Source: Paraglaciecola sp. MB-3u-78 (GTDB lineage Bacteria > Pseudomonadota > Gammaproteobacteria > Enterobacterales > Alteromonadaceae). Taken from it: 64,000 nt of DNA. The DNA is taken from positions 1 through 64,000 of the forward strand of contig NZ_PJCF01000013.1 of the NCBI RefSeq assembly GCF_002835935.1, read 5' to 3'. Of the stretch, positions 1-7,756 are shown piece by piece; position 1 is the stretch's first letter; each line of letters starts with the position of its first letter. The translations under genes and the position numbers were made by a program. The notes under the pieces were generated by a model. The model did no database searches and had not been told where the DNA came from. It saw nothing but the letters and a program-made list of their open reading frames with translations.

Positions 1-10
1 CAAAAAGTGT

Positions 11-121
11 GGGGTCAGGTCTTGAATTTTGTGCAAAATTCAAGACCTGACCCCTTATGTATGTACAAAATTCAAGACCTGACCCCTTATGTATGTAAAG
101 ACCTGACCCCTTATGTATGTA
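11..121. repeat. Palindrome followed by partial direct repeats (REP/RAYT-like)
   Basis: Positions 11-54 form a perfect inverted repeat with 21-nt arms (11-31 and 34-54) and a 2-nt centre. The right arm recurs at 66-86, and its last 13 nt recur again at 98-110. Each copy is followed by the same spacer TTATGTATGTA. From general knowledge, a palindrome with this GGGGTCAGGTCTTG core is often found beside REP-associated tyrosine transposases (IS200-like, Y1) in gammaproteobacteria. If so, the transposase gene would lie left of the window. The association is recalled, not tested here. There are too few copies and no unique spacers, so it is not a CRISPR. Confidence 0.7.
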
Positions 122-354
122 GTCCATGGACTAACATCTATTATTCCCTTACCTACCACTTTAAAAAGTAAGTTGTTACTTATCAGGGATTTAAACTACT
201 CTAAAATTATGTAAATGCAATAAGTAATTACTACTTTAGTCTACTATGGGTTCGGCAGATTACCTTACTTCAATTGTGGCAAATATTAATATGTTCACTC
301 AAAATAAAAAACAAGTTAGTCTCCAAATCTACCAAGGAATAATGGACGTTAATC

Positions 355-851
355 ATGAACAACCAAGAATACTCAGCTTATTGCTATAGCCAACTGGTAC
401 AGGTGTTTAGCAACACTCTCAAAGGACAAAAGGACGATAAGTTAAAGTTTCGTACCGAGGGGTTGTTGCAAGCTGGTAAGTTACTTGGCTTTTTTAGTCC
501 AGACAATGCCAAAGAACTGATGAACAAAGCGCATATTGAAGTGTTCGGCCAAACCGTTGAAGAACGCAAAAATCACAAAGAACAGGTAAAAAAAGCCCTG
601 ATTGATGACGACAGTGATTTTTTCAACATTCCGGCTTACGAGCGACTTAAGGAGTCAGCTCGTTAAAAAATGTTTGTTGGACATTAATGAACTTGACGGT
701 ACTGTCAAGTTATTGAGTTCGGATGAATTGAATGATGATTTAGCTAGCTATGCCAAATTTTGGACACAACTTGCCCTATCCCACTCTACGAAAGCTCGGT
801 CTCGCAAAACTCTATAATGACTCGCTTTCATGGAATGGCGACCAAGCCTAA
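355..851 (+). pseudogene. Unknown small protein gene, apparently frameshifted
   Basis: I do not recognise this family. An open frame from ATG 355 to TAA 666 encodes 103 aa, mostly polar and helical, with no signal peptide or membrane segment. After this stop, protein-like sequence continues in the next frame (about 650-780, containing LLDINELDGTVKLLSS) and then in the third frame (about 780-851, containing LRKLGLAKLYNDSLSW, ending in TAA at 849-851). The simplest reading is one ancestral gene of about 165 codons with two single-base shifts. The alternative is an intact 103-aa gene followed by unrelated sequence. The upstream AAGGA is unusually far (16 nt) from the ATG. Another open stretch (246-389, ATG 246) overlaps the start in a different frame and could be part of the same decay. 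The 3' end lies about 10 nt from the transposase relic. Confidence 0.4.
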
Positions 852-860
852 ATAGATTAT

Positions 861-1121
861 TAACCACTTTCGGAAGGATCGGCTCGCTGCTTTCTTGTCT
901 TTACGTTTTTGAACCAGAATGTCAATTTCATCACCATCCTGATCGACGGCCCGCCAAAGGTAATGCAGAACACCGCTGATCTTGATAAAGACCACACGAT
1001 ACCAGGTATCACCTAATTGCCCTCGGTTCTTCCTGATTTTACTACAATACCTTTGCCCGAATTTATCACACCAATTTCTAACAGTTTCGTAACTGACCGC
1101 TATGTCAGGATTGTTGTCGCC
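861..1121 (-). pseudogene. IS6-family transposase fragment
   Basis: Reverse-strand translation from 1121 downward gives about 87 residues of an IS6 (IS26/IS240-like) DDE transposase. It runs through SYETVRNWCDKFGQRY, RGQLGDTW, FIKISGVLHYLWRAVDQDG and ILVQKRKDKKAA. The typical family sequence after GDTW carries the first catalytic Asp (..DEVFIKI). Here the run is YRVVFIKI, so that Asp is gone. The frame is closed upstream by TGA at 1122-1124, and family similarity stops near 861 (stop at 828-830). The N-terminal helix-turn-helix and the other catalytic residues are missing, and no terminal inverted repeats were seen. This is a dead insertion-sequence relic. Confidence 0.8.
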
Positions 1122-1273
1122 TCATTTTTTAATCAATGGAGACAATTATTCATAAAAACTTTCAACTTAATCCGTTGTATGAGTTAAAAAATGTCACTAT
1201 TTTCTGCGTTAGGACTTATTATTTTAGCTGCAAATACGATAACCTTTAGGCATATTAAAAATATTGGTTACCA

Positions 1274-2896
1274 ATGAATTCACAACTGGCTAAAAATACC
1301 AAAGTACTCATCGTAGATGATCAAGCTTTAGCTAAGGGATATATGAAATATTCCTTAGAGGAGCTGGGGTTTAGCGATATTACTTATGTGGATAAAATTA
1401 ATCTTGCTCTAACCACATTAAGAAGTCAGCGATTTGATTTAATCATTTGTTCTTACAACTTAAAACACGAGCAAGATGGTTATTATTTTTATGATGAAAT
1501 TAAAACCAATGGTGAGCTGCCTTTAAGTACCGCTTTTGTGTTTATTAGTGCCGATACTAATTCTGATTTAGTGCAAAGCATTATTGAATTACAACCTGAC
1601 GATTTTTTAGCTAAACCATTTACAGTCAAAGAATTAGATCGCAGATTAAGCCGTGTACTGACCCGTAAAAAAGCCTTAAATGATGTCTATCTGTGTATTG
1701 ATAAACATCAATTTGTTCGAGCCTTATCAGAGGTGGAGTTGTTTTTAGGCAAGCCTAAATATTCAGAGTTTTTCCCTTTGGCGCTGAAAATTAAAGGTGA
1801 AATGCTCACCGCCTGCGGCAACTTTCAACAGGCTAAGGACTTTTATTTAGCCATCTTAAAAGTGCAAACTTTTACCTGGGCGCAATTGGGATTAGTAAAC
1901 AGTTATTTGCATCTCAATGAAGATGAATCTGCAGAAAAACTGGTATTACGCTTAGCCTTCAAACCAGACTCACAACTTGCCGCGTATGACCTGCTAACAG
2001 CCTTGCAGATCAAACAAAATGATTTTGATACCGCACTGGAGTGCGTGATGATGGCCACTGAGATTTCTCCTCGGAGTATTCGTCGGCATAAAACTGCTCT
2101 GGACTTATCTCGTATTACACATGACTATGAAACCCAATTCGAAGCGGCGAAAAAAATCGTTCGTTTTGCTAAAAACTCTATTCATGATAAACCTGAAAAT
2201 TATTTAAACGTTGCCAGATCGGGTATCGACTATGCCATGACAACAGAGGCATCTGATACCGAGAGATTAATCAAACAAGCAAAGGAATACGTTAGGCAGC
2301 TTAAACAGGCGTTTCCAAAAGCAGATGTGCAAGAGCAGATGAAAGTTGTCAATGCGAGATTAATGTATCTCGAAGATGAAAAAGATAATGCTTTAGCTTT
2401 ACTCAGTAAGCTAGACGAAGACAGTTGGGACAAAGAAGGCATTGAGGCCTTATTGGATAAAGCCAAGATATTTCATGATGTAGGTTTACATGAACGCTCA
2501 CAAGCCGTGTTAAAACAAATAGAAGACCGTTGTAAGGACGATTCTGATCAAAATGAGATTTTTTTACATTATATCAATCAAGAAAAACAAGAGAAGTCTA
2601 CGATTAAATTTAGTTCAAAAGACTTAAACAACACAGCAGTTGAATATTTTGAAAAAGGGGATATCGACCATGCCATGGAGGTATTTACTCAGGCCTTTGC
2701 CATTATGCCCAAAAATACTTCTATTGCCCTTAATCTGTTGCAAGCAATTTCATCACAGGCGGCAAAATTAGGTGCCCTAAACCTATCTAATCCTGTACTT
2801 AAAAAATGTATTAAAACGATTGAAAATAGTAAGTTAAATGATACGCAACAAGAAAGGTATCACAAGATCCGTACCATTTTAGATGCCTTGGCATAA
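1274..2896 (+). CDS. Response-regulator-like protein with TPR region, pseudo-receiver
   Basis: A 540-aa protein. Residues 9-125 form a CheY-like receiver with the acidic pair D15-D16, the conserved Ser in FISAD (S92) and the switch Lys in AKPF (K114). The phosphoacceptor position is Ser (S60 in FDLIICSYNL) instead of Asp, so ordinary phosphorylation looks impossible. The remaining ~410 residues are helical with TPR-like repeats (for example EYFEKGDIDHAMEVFTQAF near the C terminus). No DNA-binding, GGDEF, EAL or kinase domain is visible. It is probably a cytoplasmic protein-interaction or scaffold signalling protein, with partner unknown. A paralogue lies at 38222-39868. The ribosome binding site is weak. 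Neighbours on both sides are relics, so there is no operon context. Confidence 0.75.
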   Translation: MNSQLAKNTKVLIVDDQALAKGYMKYSLEELGFSDITYVDKINLALTTLRSQRFDLIICSYNLKHEQDGYYFYDEIKTNGELPLSTAFVFISADTNSDLVQSIIELQPDDFLAKPFTVKELDRRLSRVLTRKKALNDVYLCIDKHQFVRALSEVELFLGKPKYSEFFPLALKIKGEMLTACGNFQQAKDFYLAILKVQTFTWAQLGLVNSYLHLNEDESAEKLVLRLAFKPDSQLAAYDLLTALQIKQNDFDTALECVMMATEISPRSIRRHKTALDLSRITHDYETQFEAAKKIVRFAKNSIHDKPENYLNVARSGIDYAMTTEASDTERLIKQAKEYVRQLKQAFPKADVQEQMKVVNARLMYLEDEKDNALALLSKLDEDSWDKEGIEALLDKAKIFHDVGLHERSQAVLKQIEDRCKDDSDQNEIFLHYINQEKQEKSTIKFSSKDLNNTAVEYFEKGDIDHAMEVFTQAFAIMPKNTSIALNLLQAISSQAAKLGALNLSNPVLKKCIKTIENSKLNDTQQERYHKIRTILDALA

Positions 2897-2920
2897 TTAT
2901 TTTGACTAAACAGAAAGCGT

Positions 2921-3055
2921 TTACAATCCACCAGCAATATCATCACCTAAGAAGTTGATACATACCCAATAACCCTTTTGCGCAAAAAATTTAGCTGTTG
3001 CAGCACCAATTCCTCTACTCGCACCGGTAATAACCACTATTTTGTTAGTTTGCAT
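2921..3055 (-). pseudogene. N-terminal stub of a short-chain dehydrogenase/reductase
   Basis: A 44-codon minus-strand frame (ATG 3055-3053, TAA 2923-2921) encodes the first beta-alpha-beta unit of a classical SDR. It includes the dinucleotide-binding motif TGASRGIG at residues 10-17 and continues to YWVCINFLGDD before an abrupt stop. Classical SDRs are about 250 aa with a downstream YxxxK catalytic motif, none of which is present. The stub lies just downstream of kynU on the same strand. It looks like a deletion remnant and is unlikely to be functional. Confidence 0.7.
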
Positions 3056-3121
3056 AAAATCATCTACCAATATTTCAACGGGTGGTTGCGAAAATCGCGC
3101 ATATATCGTTTAAAACAAAAT

Positions 3122-4357
3122 TTACGTCACTTTTTGAGTGATATTAAAACGTGGCTCTTTATATTCCTCACTTTCTACAATATTGACCAAGATTGTCACG
3201 GCCAACCAGATATCCTCAAACGAGGTATACAGTGGGGTAAAACCAAAGCGCAATATATTGGGTGCACGGAAATCGGCTATCACCCCCTTTTCAATTAGAG
3301 CTTGGCAAATGGCAAACGCATCATTGTGTGAGAAAGCCAACTGACTGCCTCTTTGCTGCGCAATTTCAGGTGAACACAAGACTAAGTCCTGTAAACAATC
3401 GTTCATTTGAATAAGCTTAATAAATGCATCAGCTAACGCCTCTGACTTATTTCTAATCTGCAACATATCCACGTCCTGCCATACATCAAGGGCCGCATCC
3501 AAGGCACTCATAGATATCACACTAGGCGTACCACACTGAAATTGATTAATATTCGGCGCAGGCGCATATTTAGCATCAAAAGCAAAAGGTTTTGCATGCC
3601 CCATCCAGCCAGATAAGGGTTGTTTAAGCCCTTGTTGATGGCGTTTGGCTACGTATAAAAATGCCGGCGATCCTGGTCCACCATTTAGATATTTGTAACC
3701 ACAACCCACCGCAAAGTCAGCTTCACAGGTATCGAGCTCCACAGGCAAAGCACCAGCACTATGGGCTAAATCCCAAATCACTATAATACCTTTTTCATGG
3801 GCAAGCTGGGTGAGCTTTGCCATGTCCAATAACCTACCGGTACGAAAATTCACTTGGGTGAGCAATAATACAGCTACAGACTCGGTTAAATTTTGCTGTA
3901 TATCTTGCTCTTCAACCATTTGAAGTTGGCATAGGTCGGGTCCTAACAAATCACTCAACCCTTGCACCATATATAAGTCAGTGGGAAAGTTGTCTGTTGT
4001 TGACAACACCACTGTTCGCTCTGAATTCAGTGTAAGGGCACTACATAACAGCTTAAATAAATTCACAGATATAGAGTCACAACATATAACTTGGCCTTGG
4101 GCCGCGCCAATAATGGGCGCTATTTTTTCGCCCACTTTAATCGGCAAATCAATCCAGCTATGGCTATTCCAACTTTTGATTAAATCGTTTCCCCATTGCT
4201 GGCAAACCACCTCTGCCACCCTTGATTTGACCGATTTAGGCAAGGCGCCTAATGAATTGCCATCTAAGTATATGGTGTTGGCTGGCAGGTCGAACTCTAA
4301 ACGTTTTTTAGCTAAAGGATCGGCTTTATCTAAGGCAATAATCTCATCAAAATTCAT
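3122..4357 (-). CDS. kynU: Kynureninase
   Basis: PLP-dependent hydrolase converting kynurenine to anthranilate plus alanine (and 3-hydroxykynurenine to 3-hydroxyanthranilate) in tryptophan breakdown. The 411-aa length is normal. Visible hallmarks are LDGNSLG (32-38), the PLP-contacting DLAHSAG (D196) and the Schiff-base lysine in GYKYLNGGPG (K222). Its ATG overlaps the stop of a hydrolase relic by 4 nt (ATGA). Kynurenine formamidases are alpha/beta or cyclase-type hydrolases, so a former formamidase-kynureninase pair is an attractive but unproven idea. Tryptophan 2,3-dioxygenase is not in the window. Confidence 0.93.
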   Translation of the reverse strand: MNFDEIIALDKADPLAKKRLEFDLPANTIYLDGNSLGALPKSVKSRVAEVVCQQWGNDLIKSWNSHSWIDLPIKVGEKIAPIIGAAQGQVICCDSISVNLFKLLCSALTLNSERTVVLSTTDNFPTDLYMVQGLSDLLGPDLCQLQMVEEQDIQQNLTESVAVLLLTQVNFRTGRLLDMAKLTQLAHEKGIIVIWDLAHSAGALPVELDTCEADFAVGCGYKYLNGGPGSPAFLYVAKRHQQGLKQPLSGWMGHAKPFAFDAKYAPAPNINQFQCGTPSVISMSALDAALDVWQDVDMLQIRNKSEALADAFIKLIQMNDCLQDLVLCSPEIAQQRGSQLAFSHNDAFAICQALIEKGVIADFRAPNILRFGFTPLYTSFEDIWLAVTILVNIVESEEYKEPRFNITQKVT

Positions 4358-4633
4358 TTTGCTAATCCGTTTAATTGTTGGGTCAATGGATTAAAATAAC
4401 CAGAGGTTTTGCTGTTTATTTTCAAGCTTGCTAACCTTTTTAGCTCGCCAAAGTAACGCGAATTGTAAAGGGTCTTCTCCATAGGCAATTTTATTGTCTG
4501 CGGGCCTGAAAGGTAATGCTGCAATTTTTGAGAAGGCAACATCCATCTCTACCTTTGGAAATTTTATGATGGGTTGCGAAGCGATGGCAGTGAGCGAGAG
4601 GATGCTCAGGGATAATATTAGTAACCAATTCAC
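4354..4633 (-). pseudogene. Frameshifted N-terminal relic of a secreted alpha/beta hydrolase
   Basis: From GTG 4633 (AAGGAA 10 nt upstream) the frame encodes a signal peptide (NWLLILSLSILSLTAIASQ) and then FRPADNKIAYGEDPLQF, which resembles the N-terminal strand region of many secreted alpha/beta hydrolases (..YGDDPLQFGELRLP..). The frame then stops at 4391. The reading FGELKRLASLK continues in another frame that ends at 4354 on the kynU start. A small insertion near QF would explain the shift. The catalytic body (HGG, GxSxG, Asp, His) is absent. A longer start at 4678 exists but overlaps the thiolase terminator and lacks a better ribosome site. The family assignment rests on a short stretch only. 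Confidence 0.5.
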
Positions 4634-4653
4634 AATAGTCGATTTCCTTAATG

Positions 4654-4682
4654 AAAAAAGCAGCGTTAAAACTAACACTGCT
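4654..4682 (-). terminator. Rho-independent terminator of the thiolase gene
   Basis: On the minus strand a 10-bp stem (one G-U pair; arms 4673-4682 and 4659-4668) with a 4-nt loop is followed by six T residues (4654-4659). It lies 28 nt beyond the thiolase stop and just before the ribosome binding site of the hydrolase relic. Confidence 0.8.
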
Positions 4683-4709
4683 TCTATACAAGCTAAACCA
4701 ATATTTGGA

Positions 4710-5900
4710 TTAGATCATTTCAACTGCAATTGCGGTAGCTTCGCCCCCACCAATACACAAAGTCGCGATACCCTTTTTAAGATTTTTTTGTTTAAGGGCG
4801 TGTAATAAGGTGACAATAACCCTTGCACCAGATGCGCCAATAGGATGCCCAAGGGCACAGGCTCCACCTTTAATGTTGACCTTGTCTGGGTTTAATCCGA
4901 GCTTTTTAATGGCCAACATAGTGACCATAGCAAAGGCTTCATTAATTTCGAATAAATCTACCTCTTCATGAGACCAGCCCGTTTTTTTAAATAATTTTTC
5001 CATTGCGCCCACTGGGGCAACTGTGAAATTTTCTGGTTCAATGGCATGGGAACTATGGGCAACAATTTTAGCTAAAGGTGTTAAACCTAAAGCTTGGGCT
5101 TTACTAGCAGACATAACCAACATAGCAGCAGCACCGTCAGAAATAGAACTTGAATTGGCGGCAGTCACTGTTCCGTCTTTTTTAAATGCTGGGCGTAAGG
5201 TGGGTATTTTTTCTGGTTTAGCTTGTTTTGGGCCATCATCGCTATCAATTAACACATCGCCTTTACGACTTTTAATAGTCACTGGGGTTATCTCGTCAAC
5301 GAACAAACCTGCATCTTGAGCACTGTTGGCCTTTTGTAAACTGGCTAAAGCAAATTCATCCATTTGTTCACGAGTAATGCCTTCAGCATCGGCTGTTGCT
5401 TGGGCAAAACATCCCATGGCTTGTCCATCATAGGCATTTTCTAAACCATCGAGCATCATGTGATCTAGTACCTGCCCATGTCCCATGCGATAACCAGAAC
5501 GGGCTTTTGGCAATAAATAAGGCGCATTGCTCATGCTCTCCATGCCCCCTGCCACTATCGCTTCTGCCGTGCCCGCTTTGATCAAATCATGGGCCAACAT
5601 AAGGGCTTTCATACCTGAGCCACAGACTTTGTTAATGGTTGTTACGCCAGTTGCTAAGGGTAAACCTGCTTTTAACGACGCTTGTCTGGCTGGAGACTGC
5701 CCTAAACCTGCTGGCAACACACAGCCCATTATCACTTCATCGATATGTGACATTACTCCAGCAGAATCTGGGGTGGCTTCCAGTACAGCTTGAATAGCGC
5801 AAGCCCCTATTTCTGTAGTCGTCATCGGCGAGAGACTTCCCATAAACCCACCCAAAGGTGTGCGCTTTGCAGACACAATTACAATTGTATTATCAGACAT
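4710..5900 (-). CDS. atoB: Acetyl-CoA C-acetyltransferase (thiolase)
   Basis: Degradative or biosynthetic thiolase interconverting acetoacetyl-CoA and two acetyl-CoA. The 396-aa length is usual. The nucleophilic Cys is in VCGSGMK (C93), the catalytic His in GHPIGASG (H352) and the second Cys in CIGGGEA (C382). It is divergent from liuR with a LiuR-type operator between them. Leucine breakdown ends in acetoacetate and acetyl-CoA, so this enzyme plausibly completes the pathway after CoA activation. The symbol reflects the family; phaA would be equally acceptable. Confidence 0.9.
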   Translation of the reverse strand: MSDNTIVIVSAKRTPLGGFMGSLSPMTTTEIGACAIQAVLEATPDSAGVMSHIDEVIMGCVLPAGLGQSPARQASLKAGLPLATGVTTINKVCGSGMKALMLAHDLIKAGTAEAIVAGGMESMSNAPYLLPKARSGYRMGHGQVLDHMMLDGLENAYDGQAMGCFAQATADAEGITREQMDEFALASLQKANSAQDAGLFVDEITPVTIKSRKGDVLIDSDDGPKQAKPEKIPTLRPAFKKDGTVTAANSSSISDGAAAMLVMSASKAQALGLTPLAKIVAHSSHAIEPENFTVAPVGAMEKLFKKTGWSHEEVDLFEINEAFAMVTMLAIKKLGLNPDKVNIKGGACALGHPIGASGARVIVTLLHALKQKNLKKGIATLCIGGGEATAIAVEMI

Positions 5901-6051
5901 AAAAACTCCTAAATTTTGATCTATTTACTATTTTGTTACCCACTGGCGTACAGGAATTTGCACGCTTTGGCTGTTATCACAATGACTGACTTAGCTAATA
6001 TACGCTTTACAAGATTGATTTTAAAACCGTAACACTTTACATTTAGTTTCA

Positions 6052-6069
6052 GTTTACGTAAACGTAAAC
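6052..6069. promoter_or_regulatory. LiuR-type operator
   Basis: A near-perfect 18-bp palindrome, GTTTACGTAAACGTAAAC, has half-sites TTTACGT (6053-6059) and ACGTAAA (6062-6068) separated by AA. It lies 40 nt before the liuR ATG in the divergent thiolase-liuR region. Comparative studies of gammaproteobacterial LiuR regulons describe a palindrome of this TTTACGT-type. Its position suits MerR-type control of the liu operon, and possibly of the thiolase. Whether it lies in a long promoter spacer could not be settled by eye. Confidence 0.8.
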
Positions 6070-6108
6070 CTTATTACCAAATATTGATCTTACTAACCTG
6101 AGAAAATA

Positions 6109-6519
6109 ATGAGTGAAATGACTTTTAGCATAGGCGAACTAGCCAAATCAATGGACATTACACCGCGCTCTATTCGATTTTATGAAGAGCAAGGTTTATT
6201 AAGCCCGACTCGTAATGGCCAAAATCGTATTTATATGAAAAAAGATCAGGTTCGTTTAAAACTGATTTTACGTGGTAAACGTTTAGGATTTTCCTTAGCG
6301 GAAACCAAAACCTTATTTGATTTGTATGACAGTCACCAAAATTCAAAAGTACAGCTAGAAGCTATGCTCAAAATGACAGATGAAAAACGTGCTCATATGC
6401 AACAACAACTAGAAGACATTGAAATGCTAAAGGCTGAACTAGAAGACGTAGAAGCCCGCTGCCAAGAAGAACTCAATGCCTTAACGCTCCATACCTTAAA
6501 ACAAGGACAAACCGCATGA
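6109..6519 (+). CDS. liuR: MerR-family regulator of leucine/isovalerate degradation
   Basis: A 136-aa DNA-binding regulator. The N-terminal winged helix-turn-helix is typical of MerR proteins ([26 protein letters not shown], about residues 5-32), with the wing around [24 protein letters not shown] coiled-coil dimerisation helix covers about residues 75-125. There is no cysteine-rich metal-binding tail. It is the first gene of the liu operon, overlaps liuA by 4 nt (ATGA) and has its presumed operator just upstream, which argues for autoregulation and control of the whole operon. The inducer is likely a branched-chain acyl-CoA intermediate (inference). Confidence 0.9.
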   Translation: MSEMTFSIGELAKSMDITPRSIRFYEEQGLLSPTRNGQNRIYMKKDQVRLKLILRGKRLGFSLAETKTLFDLYDSHQNSKVQLEAMLKMTDEKRAHMQQQLEDIEMLKAELEDVEARCQEELNALTLHTLKQGQTA

Positions 6520-7685
6520 ATGCCCCCTATCCAACCTTAAATTTTGGTCTCGGTGAAGATATCGATATGTTACGTGACCACGTATATAACTTCGCCCAAG
6601 GTGAAATAGCCCCCTTAGCGGACAAGGCAGATAAAAATAATAGTTTCCCAAATGAATTATGGCCGAAACTAGGCGCGATGGGGCTTTTAGGCGTGACGGT
6701 TGCCGAACAATACGGCGGTTCTGATATGGGCTATTTGGCTCACGTCATTGCCATGGAAGAAGTCAGCCGTGCCTCAGCTGGCATTGGGTTAAGTTATGGC
6801 GCTCATTCAAATTTATGCGTCAATCAAATCCACAAAAACGGCAGCGATGCTCAGAAAAAAACCTACTTACCCAAGTTAGTTAGCGGTGAACATATCGGTG
6901 CCTTAGCGATGAGTGAGCCAAACGCAGGCTCAGATGTCGTTAGCATGAAACTTCGTGCCGACAAACGTGGCGATGTGTATGTGTTAAATGGTAGCAAAAT
7001 GTGGATCACCAACGGCCCTGATGCTCATACCTTTGTAGTGTATGCCAAAACCGATGTAACAGCCGGTGCCAAAGGTATGACCGCTTTTATCGTCGAACGG
7101 GGTACTAAAGGATTTACCCAGGCACAGAAGTTGGACAAATTAGGGATGCGTTCATCTAACACTTGCGAACTAGTTTTTCAAGACTGTGAAGTCCCAGCAG
7201 AAAACATTCTTGGCCAAGAAGGCGGCGGTGCAAGAGTGTTGATGAGTGGCTTAGATTACGAACGTGTGGTTCTATCCGGCGGACCACTGGGTATCATGCA
7301 AGCCTGTATGGACTTAGTGGTACCTTATATCCATGACCGTAAACAGTTTGGACAATCGATTGGTGAGTTCCAATTAGTACAAGGCAAAGTAGCGGATATG
7401 TACACCCAGATGAATGCTGCTAGAGCTTATGTTTATGCCGTCGCACGTTCGTGTGACAGAGGTGAGACCACCCGAAAAGATTCAGCAGGCGCGATCCTTT
7501 ATTCTGCAGAGCTGGCAACAAAAATGGCTTTAGACGCGATCCAACTTTTAGGAGGCAATGGCTACATCAACGAATTTCCAGCGGGGCGTTTGTTACGAGA
7601 TGCCAAGTTGTATGAAATTGGTGCGGGCACGTCTGAAATTCGCAGAATGTTGATTGGTCGAGAGTTGTTTAAAGAGTCAGCTTAA
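6516..7685 (+). CDS. liuA: Isovaleryl-CoA dehydrogenase
   Basis: FAD-dependent acyl-CoA dehydrogenase oxidising isovaleryl-CoA to 3-methylcrotonyl-CoA and passing electrons to ETF. The 389-aa length matches the family. Visible are the acyl-CoA dehydrogenase signature [10 protein letters not shown] (131-140), the flavin-contacting WITNG (163-167), and the isovaleryl-type catalytic base Glu in [16 protein letters not shown] (E249), which distinguishes it from short-chain enzymes with the base near the C terminus. The C-terminal LLGGNGY and [15 protein letters not shown] are intact. It is translationally coupled to liuR. Confidence 0.95.
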   Translation: MNAPYPTLNFGLGEDIDMLRDHVYNFAQGEIAPLADKADKNNSFPNELWPKLGAMGLLGVTVAEQYGGSDMGYLAHVIAMEEVSRASAGIGLSYGAHSNLCVNQIHKNGSDAQKKTYLPKLVSGEHIGALAMSEPNAGSDVVSMKLRADKRGDVYVLNGSKMWITNGPDAHTFVVYAKTDVTAGAKGMTAFIVERGTKGFTQAQKLDKLGMRSSNTCELVFQDCEVPAENILGQEGGGARVLMSGLDYERVVLSGGPLGIMQACMDLVVPYIHDRKQFGQSIGEFQLVQGKVADMYTQMNAARAYVYAVARSCDRGETTRKDSAGAILYSAELATKMALDAIQLLGGNGYINEFPAGRLLRDAKLYEIGAGTSEIRRMLIGRELFKESA

Positions 7686-7756
7686 ATTGCTTTTATAAAG
7701 AGCTGTTATAAAGAGCCCGTTTAAAACCTCCTTTTGCAAATAACCGGAGCAATACT

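Noticed and set aside
11-121. CRISPR-like direct repeats
   Set aside because: Only two and a half copies, spacers are the same short sequence, and the unit is part of a long palindrome.
2978-3298. Plus-strand 106-aa open frame
   Set aside because: It overlaps the SDR stub and the kynU 3' end on the other strand, both recognisable by motif.
4354-4542. Separate 62-aa gene overlapping the kynU start
   Set aside because: It reads as the frameshifted continuation of the hydrolase relic, not as an independent protein.
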